Origin: an uncultured Pseudomonadota bacterium
GTDB lineage: Bacteria > Pseudomonadota > Gammaproteobacteria > Methylococcales > Methylomonadaceae
Length of the DNA: 38,105 nucleotides
Assembly (NCBI GenBank): GCA_903904275.1
Contig: CAIVBX010000147.1
Location: 1-38,105 of the forward strand
Direction: 5' to 3'
Of the stretch, positions 8,312 to 15,740 are shown one piece after another; position 1 is the first letter of the stretch, and every line of letters starts with the position of its first letter. The translations under genes were made by a program, and so were the position numbers. The notes under the pieces are model-generated. The model was not told where the DNA came from and searched no databases. It saw only the letters and a list, made by a program, of their open reading frames with translations.

Positions 8312-8388
8312 TGGTACGCTTGGCAGGACTCGAACCTGCGACCCCCAGCTTAGAAGGCTGGTGCTCTATCCAGTTGAGCTACAAGCGC
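8312..8388 (-). tRNA. tRNA-Arg (TCT)
   Basis: A 77-base cloverleaf on the minus strand with anticodon TCT inside a five-pair CCAGC/GCTGG stem. The acceptor arms GCGCTTG and CAAGCGT pair, and the discriminator A and CCA end are encoded. The T-loop GTTCGAG is canonical. It decodes AGA/AGG codons and lies 37 bases from tRNA-His. Confidence 0.96.
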
Positions 8389-8393
8389 AAAGT

Positions 8394-8470
8394 TGGTCGG
8401 GGTAGAGAGATTCGAACTCCCGACATCCTGCTCCCAAAGCAGGCGCGCTACCAGACTGCGCTATACCCCG
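8394..8470 (-). tRNA. tRNA-Pro (TGG)
   Basis: A 77-base cloverleaf on the minus strand with anticodon TGG inside a CCTGC/GCAGG stem. The acceptor arms CGGGGTA and TACCCCG pair perfectly, and CCA is encoded. It is the first tRNA of the Pro-Arg-His cluster and lies only 5 bases from tRNA-Arg, so the transcript must be processed into single tRNAs. Confidence 0.96.
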
Positions 8471-8510
8471 AATAATCTTTGTTTGAAATGACTTAGTTCG
8501 CAGAACCAAG

Positions 8511-8546
8511 AGCGCACATGATAATCAGCTAGCATATTAACGTCAA
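8511..8546 (-). promoter_or_regulatory. Promoter of the tRNA-Pro-Arg-His operon
   Basis: On the minus strand TTGACG (8546-8541) and TATCAT (8523-8518) are separated by exactly 17 bases. The -10 box is followed by the G+C-rich discriminator GTGCGC. This discriminator type is known from stable-RNA promoters under stringent (ppGpp) control. Transcription would start near 8511, about 40 bases ahead of tRNA-Pro. Confidence 0.75.
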
Positions 8547-8613
8547 TTTTTATTTAAATAATTTTCATTATTTTCTGACCGACGAAAAGGACTTTTTTTT
8601 CAAAAACAAATAA

Positions 8614-9633
8614 TTAAATCATTTTCCAGTGAAGAACTTCACCTGCTTTTAACGGTATTAAATCGTCATAGCTTGCGGGAATTTGCCAATCTATTTTTTC
8701 TAACATGATAGTTTCAACATTTCGCGACAAACCATAAAAATCTGACCCATAAAAACTCGCAAAACCTTCCAATTTATCTAACGCATTCTCACTTTCAAAA
8801 GCATCTATATAAAGTTCTAACGCGCCAAATGCGCTGTAACACCCAGCACAACCACAACTATTTTCTTTTAAATGCGTGTAGTGTGGCGCACTATCCGTAC
8901 CTAAAAAAAATTTCGAATTACCACTAATAGCTGCTTTAACTAAGGCTTTACGGTGAATTTCACGTTTCAAAATTGGCAAACAATAATAATGCGGTTTAAT
9001 ACCACCTGCTAAAATTACATTACGATTAAACAACAAATGTTGAGGTGTAATTGTTGCGGCAATTTTATTACTTGTTGATTCAACAAATTGAACGGCTTCT
9101 TTTGTTGTCACATGCTCGAATACAATTCTCAAGCATGGAAAATTTTTAACTATATCAATTAGATGGCGTTCAATAAACACATGTTCTCTATCAAAAATAT
9201 CACAATTTTCATCTGTGACTTCACCATGAATTAACAGCGGTAAATCGTATTTTTCTAGTGCTGCAAACAATGGATAAATCTTTGTCACATCTGCAACTCC
9301 CGCATCGGAATTTGTCGTTGCACCTGCAGGATAAAGTTTGAATGCGTAAATATGTTCACATTGTGCAGCTTGTTGAATATCATCAATCGTTGTTGCTGTA
9401 GTTAAATATAAAGCCATCAACGGTGTAAAATTCACACCGTCAGGAATTGCTTGCAAAATTTCTTCTCGATAGACTAAAGCCTGCGTAACGGTTATTACAG
9501 GTGGTTTTAAATTTGGCATAATCATTGCTCGCGCAAATTGCCGTGCTGTATGAGGTAAAACCGTTTTTAAAATTGCGCCATTTCTAACGTGTAAATGAAA
9601 ATCGTCGGGGCGTGTAATCGTTAAGGTTTTCAT
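8614..9633 (-). CDS. pyrC: Dihydroorotase, class II
   Basis: PyrC closes carbamoyl aspartate to dihydroorotate in pyrimidine synthesis. The 339-residue length fits the class II (E. coli-like) enzyme. Zinc-site residues are all visible: HLH at 13-15, the carbamylated lysine in AFKLYPAG (K99), histidines 136 (HGEV) and 174 (FEHVTT), and the catalytic Asp247 in GTDSAPH. It is a lone minus-strand gene between the tRNA promoter and the divergent FmdB-type gene, with a roughly 100-base shared upstream region. The first ATG gives the canonical MKTLTITRPDDFHLH N-terminus. Identification is firm. Confidence 0.96.
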   Translation of the reverse strand: MKTLTITRPDDFHLHVRNGAILKTVLPHTARQFARAMIMPNLKPPVITVTQALVYREEILQAIPDGVNFTPLMALYLTTATTIDDIQQAAQCEHIYAFKLYPAGATTNSDAGVADVTKIYPLFAALEKYDLPLLIHGEVTDENCDIFDREHVFIERHLIDIVKNFPCLRIVFEHVTTKEAVQFVESTSNKIAATITPQHLLFNRNVILAGGIKPHYYCLPILKREIHRKALVKAAISGNSKFFLGTDSAPHYTHLKENSCGCAGCYSAFGALELYIDAFESENALDKLEGFASFYGSDFYGLSRNVETIMLEKIDWQIPASYDDLIPLKAGEVLHWKMI

Positions 9634-9733
9634 AAATTCATTCCTAAAGTCTGTAAAATACGCACATTCTATAGGTTATCACCTTGAAAAATGAATAATT
9701 CGCGTCATCTTTTTTATTGTTGGAGTTACGAAA

Positions 9734-9952
9734 ATGCCCCTTTACGAATATCTCTGCAAAGCATGTGGTAATGAACACGAAGCCTTGCAAAAATTGAGTG
9801 CTGAACCACTTAAAAATTGTCCAAAATGCCAACAACCCGAACTTGAAAAACGCATTTCTGCTGCGGCTTTTCGACTAAAAGGCAGTGGTTGGTATGAAAC
9901 GGATTTTAAAAGCGGAACGAAAAAAAATGTTGTGAGTGATTCCACAAGTTAA
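9734..9952 (+). CDS. FmdB-type zinc ribbon protein
   Basis: This 72-residue protein has an N-terminal zinc ribbon, MPLYEYLCKACG, with cysteine pairs C8/C11 and C29/C32. It ends in a short SGWYETDF segment that is typical of the FmdB/CxxC_CXXC_SSSS family. GGAG lies nine bases ahead of the ATG. A strong terminator follows 18 bases after the stop, so it is transcribed as a single gene. In many gammaproteobacteria a homologue sits ahead of aspS; here the neighbours are pyrC and a porin. The function of the family is not settled; a regulatory role was proposed for the founding member. Confidence 0.85.
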   Translation: MPLYEYLCKACGNEHEALQKLSAEPLKNCPKCQQPELEKRISAAAFRLKGSGWYETDFKSGTKKNVVSDSTS

Positions 9953-9970
9953 TTATTGAACACCAAAATA

Positions 9971-10011
9971 AAAAGGTCTCTGCTATTTTTTAATAGCAGA
10001 GGCCTTTTTTT
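9971..10011 (+). terminator. Rho-independent terminator after the FmdB-type gene
   Basis: A 13-base-pair stem (GGTCTCTGCTATT with AATAGCAGAGGCC, one G-T pair) closes a TTTT loop. It is flanked by an A run before and seven T after, so it could work in both directions. Confidence 0.9.
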
Positions 10012-10084
10012 GCATTTTATAAACTTCATGTTGTAAATACGCTTCAATTTAACAAAATGACCACAAATCATTACCTTTGTTGCG

Positions 10085-10124
10085 CTGTCACTAAAATGTC
10101 ATACAAAAGTAATTATATTGTCAT
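10085..10124 (+). promoter_or_regulatory. Pho box and promoter of the phosphate-type porin
   Basis: CTGTCAC-TAAA-ATGTCAT at 10085-10102 matches the PhoB-binding consensus of two CTGTCAT half-sites spaced 11 bases apart. A third good half-site, TTGTCAT, begins at 10118, exactly 22 bases after the second, with a degenerate unit between. A -10 like TATATT lies at 10114-10119, eleven bases after the first Pho box, the usual geometry where PhoB replaces the -35 element. The downstream gene is a phosphate-type porin, which supports the reading. Confidence 0.75.
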
Positions 10125-10178
10125 TTAATTTTCTTAACCTTTGGGCAATTTTTATTTCTCCCCAATTTTGGAAACCTC

Positions 10179-11834
10179 ATGAAATTATCAAAACTCACTT
10201 TTGCTATTGCAACGGCTTTGACTGCCAGCGTTACAACATCGGCGTTTGCGCTTGATTTGTATGTCGATACAAAAACGAAACAAATTTATACCGAAGCGGG
10301 TGTAGGTAGACAAAGACTTGGTTCATTTGAACAAGTACAAGAAGGCGTGCCTGTTAAAAATGGCGGTGAAGTTTCTGAATTACGCAGCAAATTGGAATTG
10401 CAAGATAATCAAATCAAAGCATTAGAAGAACACGCGAAAGCAGGTGAAGAAGAAGGCGTTGTTGAAATCAAAAAAGACGGTGGCATTGAATTCAAAAGCC
10501 GTGATGGTAATTTCAAAATGGCAATCAACGGACGTATGCAAGTTGATTCACAAATGAACGTAAATCAAGATTTGCCTAATTCAGGTGGTGGCGCTGCAAA
10601 TAATCCGTTAGGCAGTGGATATGCAGCTGGTGCTGCTGGAATGCCTGCGACACTGAACGATGGTGCAGGACTTCGTCGCGCTCGTTTAGGTGTTGAAGGA
10701 ACATTCTTTAAAAATACCGATTATAAATTTGAATACGATTTCACTCGCGGCAATGGTTTGAATGCAGGTGGTATTACAGATGCATATATCAGACAAAATT
10801 TTTCAAAACCATTTTCAATTAAATTTGGTGCTTTCAAAGAACCGTTTAGTATGGAAGAAGCAACGAGTAACCGTTACACCACTTTCATCGAACGCAATAT
10901 GTCAACAAATACATTTGTTGATAATTTGAATACCTACAAAGTAGGTATTGGCGCTAACTATGCGGAAGAACTTTGGCAAGCGGGAGTATCGTTACAAACC
11001 GAAGGTGTTGGTGGTTACAATAATGCGTATGGTTCAAATAACAAATTTGATTCTGCAACAACAGGTAGTGCAATTAACTCTAACGGCGGCGTGAATCGTA
11101 ATGGCGGTGGTGGCGATACAGGTTGGGAAGTAAATGCGCGTGTAACAGGTATGCCTTGGATGGAAAGCAAAACGAAATTTTTGCATATCGGTTCTTCAGG
11201 TTCATACATAAACATAAACAACAATTACAAAGCTGATGGCACTTTCAGTAATGGTGGTGTCGTTTTCGCTAATGGTCTTGGAAGTAACATAGACCGTTCT
11301 GGTGTATTAAGTACAGCTAATTTGACATCAGGTACAAAAGGTACAGCGGCATACCGTCAAGCTGAATACTTAACACGTTACGGTGCAGAATCCGCATTGG
11401 TTTATGGTCCATTCTCTGCACAAGGCGAATATATTCAAACTGATATTTCTGGAAAAGGTTATAAAAACGAATCGTTAAGTGGTTACTACGGTTATATGAC
11501 TTATTTCTTAACAGGTGAATCTCGTAACTACAAAAGTTCAACGGGTGCATGGGATAGAATTACACCTGCTCATAAATTTGACATGAAAGGCGGTTGGGGT
11601 GCATGGGAACTCGCGTCTGGTTATGATTCAATCAATTTAAATGATGGTTTAATTAAAGGCGGTCGTGTATCAACTGCAAAATTAGGTGTAAATTGGTATC
11701 CGAATCAACACGTTCGTGTTATGACTAACTATATTCATGCGTTAGACATCAACACGGCTGGTGGCACTGGCAACAAAGCCTTCAATAATGCTGATTTCGA
11801 TATTATTGAAACGCGCGTCCAATTAGATTGGTAA
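10179..11834 (+). CDS. Phosphate-selective porin O/P family outer-membrane protein
   Basis: This is a 551-residue outer-membrane beta-barrel of the OprO/OprP family, which takes up phosphate or polyphosphate. A signal peptide (about 1-24, cut after SAFA) is followed by a short coiled-coil segment around 62-90, which may help trimerise the barrel. Family motifs include GLRRARLGVEGTF, DAYIRQNF and FGAFKEPFSMEE, and the protein ends with an aromatic residue (VQLDW), as expected for barrel insertion. The middle contains Gly/Asn-rich loops. GGAAA lies just ahead of the ATG. A Pho box with a matching -10 is upstream and a strong terminator downstream, so it is a single-gene unit likely induced by phosphate starvation. 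Substrate specificity is inferred from family and promoter. Confidence 0.88.
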   Translation: MKLSKLTFAIATALTASVTTSAFALDLYVDTKTKQIYTEAGVGRQRLGSFEQVQEGVPVKNGGEVSELRSKLELQDNQIKALEEHAKAGEEEGVVEIKKDGGIEFKSRDGNFKMAINGRMQVDSQMNVNQDLPNSGGGAANNPLGSGYAAGAAGMPATLNDGAGLRRARLGVEGTFFKNTDYKFEYDFTRGNGLNAGGITDAYIRQNFSKPFSIKFGAFKEPFSMEEATSNRYTTFIERNMSTNTFVDNLNTYKVGIGANYAEELWQAGVSLQTEGVGGYNNAYGSNNKFDSATTGSAINSNGGVNRNGGGGDTGWEVNARVTGMPWMESKTKFLHIGSSGSYININNNYKADGTFSNGGVVFANGLGSNIDRSGVLSTANLTSGTKGTAAYRQAEYLTRYGAESALVYGPFSAQGEYIQTDISGKGYKNESLSGYYGYMTYFLTGESRNYKSSTGAWDRITPAHKFDMKGGWGAWELASGYDSINLNDGLIKGGRVSTAKLGVNWYPNQHVRVMTNYIHALDINTAGGTGNKAFNNADFDIIETRVQLDW

Positions 11835-11868
11835 GTTCAAAAATTAAGTTTCATTAGCTACCTCAAAG

Positions 11869-11900
11869 CCTCGCTGTGTAAAATCAGCGAGGTTTTTTTT
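11869..11900 (+). terminator. Rho-independent terminator after the porin
   Basis: CCTCGCTG and CAGCGAGG form a perfect 8-base-pair stem around an 8-base loop and are followed by eight T. The T run ends only 13 bases before the queG start. Confidence 0.9.
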
Positions 11901-11913
11901 ATGGTTAAAATTT

Positions 11914-12963
11914 ATGACACAACAATTGGTTAATAAAATCAAAACATGGGGAATCGAATTAGGTTTTCAACAAGTCGGTATTACTGACACCAATTTAACG
12001 CAAGCCGAAGAGCGTTTAGCAAAATGGTTAGCAAACGGTTTTCATGGCGAATTGGACTACATGGCACGACATGGTTTGAAACGCAGTCGCCCTGCCCTAC
12101 TTCATGAAAATACAAAAAGTATTATTTCCGTCAGAATGGATTATTTGCCTGAAAATGCGGTTGAAATGAAGCAGGTTTTAACGTCACCGACAGCCGCGTA
12201 TATTTCACGTTACGCGCTGGGGCGTGATTATCACAAATTGATGCGTCAACGTTTGCAAAAATTAGCCGACAAAATTCAAGCTGAAATTGGCGAATTTGGT
12301 TATCGTACATTTGTTGATAGTGCGCCTGTTTTAGAAAAAGCGATTGCTGAAAAAGCAGGTTTAGGTTGGATTGGCAAACATTCCAACTTAATCAATCGTA
12401 AAGCGGGGTCATGGTTTTTTTTAGGTGAAATTTACACCGATTTAAATTTACAAATTGATGCGCCAACGACTTCGCATTGTGGCGCGTGTGAAGCATGTTT
12501 AACAGTTTGTCCAACACAAGCGATTGTTGCGCCTTATCAAGTTGATGCGCGGCGTTGTATTTCGTATTTGACGATTGAATTGCATGGCGCGATTCCCGAA
12601 AAATTCCGTTCACTAATTGGAAATCGAATTTATGGTTGTGATGATTGCCAATTGGTTTGCCCGTGGAATAGATTTGCAAATTTAACAAAAGAGCCTGATT
12701 TTCACCCGCGCAAATGTTTGAATACGCAGCAACTTTTAGAGGTTTTCGCGTGGACAGAAACGGAATTTTTGAGAAACACGGAAGGCTCGGCAATTCGACG
12801 AATTGGTTATGAACGTTGGCTGCGAAATATCGCAATCGCGTTGGGAAATTCGCCTGTAAATGATGAAATTTTGAATGCACTAAACGCGCGATTACATACA
12901 GTTTCAGACTTAGTGAAAGAACATATTTTTTGGGCAATTCAACAACAAACACGTTCCAAATAA
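11914..12963 (+). CDS. queG: Epoxyqueuosine reductase QueG
   Basis: QueG catalyses the last step of queuosine synthesis in tRNA, reducing epoxyqueuosine with a cobalamin and two [4Fe-4S] clusters. The 349-residue length fits. Cysteine sets C189-x2-C192-x2-C195-x3-C199 and C242-x2-C245-x3-C249 (with C215) supply the clusters, and Asp135 in FVDSAPVLEKA is the proposed proton donor. The N-terminal cobalamin-binding region (about 1-180) and a C-terminal HEAT-like helical end are present. The ATG at 11914 starts a typical QueG N-terminus but has no good ribosome site. The upstream terminator leaves almost no room for a separate promoter, so expression may rely on read-through from the porin or on a promoter hidden in the terminator region. 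Confidence 0.95.
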   Translation: MTQQLVNKIKTWGIELGFQQVGITDTNLTQAEERLAKWLANGFHGELDYMARHGLKRSRPALLHENTKSIISVRMDYLPENAVEMKQVLTSPTAAYISRYALGRDYHKLMRQRLQKLADKIQAEIGEFGYRTFVDSAPVLEKAIAEKAGLGWIGKHSNLINRKAGSWFFLGEIYTDLNLQIDAPTTSHCGACEACLTVCPTQAIVAPYQVDARRCISYLTIELHGAIPEKFRSLIGNRIYGCDDCQLVCPWNRFANLTKEPDFHPRKCLNTQQLLEVFAWTETEFLRNTEGSAIRRIGYERWLRNIAIALGNSPVNDEILNALNARLHTVSDLVKEHIFWAIQQQTRSK

Positions 12964-12991
12964 TTTACTTTTCAATCAACAATCTCCTTCA

Positions 12992-13042
12992 TTAAATCGG
13001 ATTGGTGGGACATTTGTGTTCTCTAAAATAACTTAAATCGGA
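12992..13042. repeat. 10-base direct repeat at the cassette edge
   Basis: TTAAATCGGA occurs at 12992-13001 and 13033-13042, 41 bases apart, in the short gap between queG and the end of the PIN gene. Similar bases continue after each copy (GGGACATTTGTGTTC, GGTACGGACACGAAC). This may be debris of an inserted element. The evidence is weak. Confidence 0.35.
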
Positions 13043-13060
13043 ATAAGGTACGGACACGAA

Positions 13061-13522
13061 CTAATAATCAGGGGTTTCATTTTCATTTGAAGATAGCCAT
13101 TTTTGATAATCTTGATAAAGATTTTCTAATTTACCCAAATCACCATCATTTGAGCATAATTCAAGCTCATTACATTTAGCAGTTGCAAGATGAAAGACAT
13201 CAAAACTTCGTTTATCAACAATAGAGTTTTTTCCCTCTTCTTTTTTTGAACGAGCAAAACGAAACAAATCGGCAGATAACATTGCAATCTTATTGTTAAT
13301 CTCAAACTCTTGATAATCATTGAGAAGATTGTTTAGTCTTTCATATTTTTCATTATCGGAAAAATCTACACCTCTCAACACCTCATAACGAATTAACGAA
13401 CTAATTGCTAAAGCAACATCATCATCATTTAGTAATGCGTCTAACTGAATCATGGCTTCTAAATTTCGCGTATCTAATGCTGCAATAAGTAAATTGGCAT
13501 CTAATAATATTATCTTGTCCAT
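13061..13522 (-). CDS. PIN-domain putative ribonuclease
   Basis: This 153-residue protein has the PIN fold of VapC-like ribonucleases. It starts with IILLDANLLIAAL and has the expected acidic residues D8, E47 (YEVLRG), D108 (FDVFHLATA) and D126/D128 (SNDGDL), so the metal-dependent nuclease site looks intact. The ATG directly follows the TAA of the AAA-ATPase gene with no spacing, so the two are coupled and probably act together. No small DNA-binding antitoxin lies nearby, which argues against an ordinary VapBC module. A role as the effector of a two-gene defence or stress system is an inference. It could also be a stand-alone RNA-processing enzyme. Confidence 0.78.
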   Translation of the reverse strand: MDKIILLDANLLIAALDTRNLEAMIQLDALLNDDDVALAISSLIRYEVLRGVDFSDNEKYERLNNLLNDYQEFEINNKIAMLSADLFRFARSKKEEGKNSIVDKRSFDVFHLATAKCNELELCSNDGDLGKLENLYQDYQKWLSSNENETPDY

Positions 13523-14635
13523 TTACTGCGACCTTTCTTCTTTTAAAAATTCAAGAAGTTTCTTTTTGGCATTTTTCTGCTGTTCAGCTGACATGCTTTC
13601 ACGTTTCATTTTATTCAAATCAACATCAAAAGCATCGTTAAGAACGTCTATTAACGCTATTTTATTTGGTGCAGTAATCTTTTTTGAACTCACAATCCCA
13701 TTATCACCACGCTCCAATCTATACGCTTCACCTTCTTCGAGCTGAGTCAAAACAATAGATGAATGTGTCGTAATGTAAAATGTAGTGTTTGGAAATAGTT
13801 GTTTCAACAAAGGAATAATTTTAGCCTGCCAAGAAAGGTGCAAATGACTTTCTATTTCATCAATTAAAACAATTCCTTTCACCTTTTGTAAGTTTTGCTC
13901 ATTGGTGAAATTTCCATAACCCGAAATGATGGATTGTATGATTTTCAAGATGGATGCAAAACCTGTACTTAATTGAGATAACTGTCTTTTCTCATCATTT
14001 ATTTTGATTGAAACTCGATTATCACCACTAATTTCCAGAAATTCAGTATCAATTCGTTCGTCAAGTTCATGTAAAAGCATAAGAACTGTTTTCAATTCTA
14101 CAACACGATTATCTTCTTGTTTTTGGTAAGAATTTGAAGATTGAGCGCGACTAATAAACCATTGTTCAATATCATTCTCCATATTCAAATTAGAGAAATT
14201 ATTCTCCATTCCTTGAAATAAGGAGCGAATATAATTACTTTTCCTTTCTGAAAAAATACCGATTGGTTTAACATCCTGTTGTTGATGTTTTATAAATCCT
14301 CTGTTTTGTGATGCCATATAAACAACAGGTAAGCTGTGACTAGAAACTCCTTTAAAAACGTGACGAACCAAAAAATCGAGGTTAGAGGGGGTGTATTCCA
14401 CACCGTCTATATTCGCTGAATTAAAAACGAATAAGCTAGAGTTGTATTCATTTTGTATTACTTCACGAAATGCTTCATGTGAACCTAAAAAAATTTGAAA
14501 TAGCGATTCCAAAAGTTTAGTTTTTCCAAGACCATTTTCGGCAATGAAGGTGTGAACTTTTTTTTCAGGCGAAAGATTCAACTCTATCGTACCGACACCT
14601 TTTACACCTTCTAGTTTAATTTTAGAAAATACCAT
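13523..14635 (-). CDS. AAA-family ATPase (AAA_21/OLD-like), partner of the PIN protein
   Basis: This 370-residue protein is an ABC/SMC-like ATPase of the AAA_21 type. Walker A is AENGLGKT at 32-39, an ABC signature-like LSTG lies at 222-225, Walker B VLIDE at 256-260 is followed by the ESHLH segment, and a switch histidine sits at 291 (ITTHSS). The insert between the half-sites (about 50-200) is divergent. There is no TOPRIM or HNH nuclease after the ATPase, unlike OLD proteins; the nuclease function is probably supplied by the PIN protein encoded immediately downstream. It begins 15 bases after cysD ends, in the same direction, and is likely read from the cysD promoter. ATPases of this type often sense invaders in phage-defence systems. 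I do not recognise a named system with this gene pair. Confidence 0.82.
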   Translation of the reverse strand: MVFSKIKLEGVKGVGTIELNLSPEKKVHTFIAENGLGKTKLLESLFQIFLGSHEAFREVIQNEYNSSLFVFNSANIDGVEYTPSNLDFLVRHVFKGVSSHSLPVVYMASQNRGFIKHQQQDVKPIGIFSERKSNYIRSLFQGMENNFSNLNMENDIEQWFISRAQSSNSYQKQEDNRVVELKTVLMLLHELDERIDTEFLEISGDNRVSIKINDEKRQLSQLSTGFASILKIIQSIISGYGNFTNEQNLQKVKGIVLIDEIESHLHLSWQAKIIPLLKQLFPNTTFYITTHSSIVLTQLEEGEAYRLERGDNGIVSSKKITAPNKIALIDVLNDAFDVDLNKMKRESMSAEQQKNAKKKLLEFLKEERSQ

Positions 14636-14650
14636 GATTATTCCAAGAAA

Positions 14651-15559
14651 TTAAAAATACCCTTCACGTTTTTTCTGTTCCATCGAACCTGCTTGGTCAT
14701 GGTCGATTAAACGTCCTTGCCGTTCAGATGTGGTAGTCAAAAGCATTTCTTGAATAATCTCTGGCAAGGTCGTGGCTTCGGATTCGACAGCCCCTGTCAA
14801 TGGATAACAACCTAACGTACGGAAACGCACTTTTTTCATTTCGACTTTTTCATGTTCACCAATTGGCATACGGTCATCATCCACCATAATCAACATGCCA
14901 TCACGTTCCACAACAGGACGTTCTTTTGCAAAATACAACGGTACAATCGGGATATTTTCCAAATGAATGTATTGCCAAATATCCAACTCCGTCCAATTCG
15001 ACAACGGGAAAACACGGATACTTTCGCCTTTATCGATTTTGCCGTTATAGATATTCCATAATTCAGGACGTTGATTTTTGGGATCCCAACGGTGATTTTT
15101 GTCACGGAATGAATAAACACGTTCTTTTGCGCGAGATTTTTCTTCATCACGACGTGCGCCACCGAATGCTGCATCAAATTGATATTTGTTTAACGCTTGT
15201 TTCAAACCGTCGGTTTTCATGACATCGGTGTGTTTTTTACTGCCATGCACAAACGGACTAATGTCCATATCCACGCCATCTTGATTGACGTGAACAATTA
15301 AATCTAACCCCAGCTCTTTGACCATTTTGTCGCGAAATTCAATCATTTCTTTGAATTTCCACGTCGTATCAACGTGCATCATCGGAAACGGTGGACGCGC
15401 TGGATAAAACGCTTTCATGGTCAAATGCAGCATCACCGCTGAATCTTTCCCAATCGAATACAGCATCACAGGGCGTTCAAATTCTGCCGCCACTTCACGA
15501 ATAATATGGATACTTTCCGCTTCGAGTTGTTTTAAATGGGTTAATTTATAGTCTGTCAT
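14651..15559 (-). CDS. cysD: Sulfate adenylyltransferase subunit 2 (CysD)
   Basis: CysD makes adenosine 5'-phosphosulfate from ATP and sulfate in assimilatory sulfate activation, normally in complex with the GTPase CysN. The 302-residue length is full. The PP-loop YSIGKDSAVMLHL lies at about 34-46, and the family segments FGGARRDEEKSRAKERV and the C-terminal SMEQKKREGYF are present. The notable point is the context: cysN usually follows directly, but here the next gene, 15 bases on, is an unrelated AAA ATPase, and no cysN lies in the window. CysD may pair with a CysN encoded elsewhere. Upstream is a roughly 180-base region shared with divergent argD. Confidence 0.96.
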   Translation of the reverse strand: MTDYKLTHLKQLEAESIHIIREVAAEFERPVMLYSIGKDSAVMLHLTMKAFYPARPPFPMMHVDTTWKFKEMIEFRDKMVKELGLDLIVHVNQDGVDMDISPFVHGSKKHTDVMKTDGLKQALNKYQFDAAFGGARRDEEKSRAKERVYSFRDKNHRWDPKNQRPELWNIYNGKIDKGESIRVFPLSNWTELDIWQYIHLENIPIVPLYFAKERPVVERDGMLIMVDDDRMPIGEHEKVEMKKVRFRTLGCYPLTGAVESEATTLPEIIQEMLLTTTSERQGRLIDHDQAGSMEQKKREGYF

Positions 15560-15680
15560 TAAAAAGTCCGTGGAATTTAAAGGCTTGAATGATGGCTATT
15601 CTAATTTGAACCGTGATTTATTACCAATGTTGGATTTCGATTTAGCATCTATTTGAAGAATTTTTTAATTCTGTACCAGC

Positions 15681-15709
15681 TTGCTTGCAAACTAATAGAA
15701 ACCTATAAT
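15681..15709 (+). promoter_or_regulatory. Promoter of argD-argF
   Basis: TTGCTT (15681-15686) and a perfect TATAAT (15704-15709) are separated by 17 bases. The start codon of argD lies 31 bases after the -10 box. No clear ARG-box palindrome was recognised around it. Confidence 0.7.
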
Positions 15710-15740
15710 CCGCCCTTTTTTTGTTGTCAGGCAAAAACTT

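Noticed and set aside
9644..9835. A 63-residue minus-strand frame between pyrC and the FmdB-type gene
   Set aside because: It overlaps the well-supported FmdB-type gene and has no motif or ribosome site.
10200..11830. Gly/Asn-rich stretches of the porin as tandem repeats
   Set aside because: They are irregular loop sequences with no constant period.
12392..12952. A 186-residue minus-strand frame opposite queG
   Set aside because: queG is a clear, full-length gene here. The antisense frame has no recognisable motif and arises from codon bias.
13061..13522. PIN protein as a VapBC toxin
   Set aside because: No small antitoxin gene lies before or after it; its zero-gap partner is a large ATPase instead.
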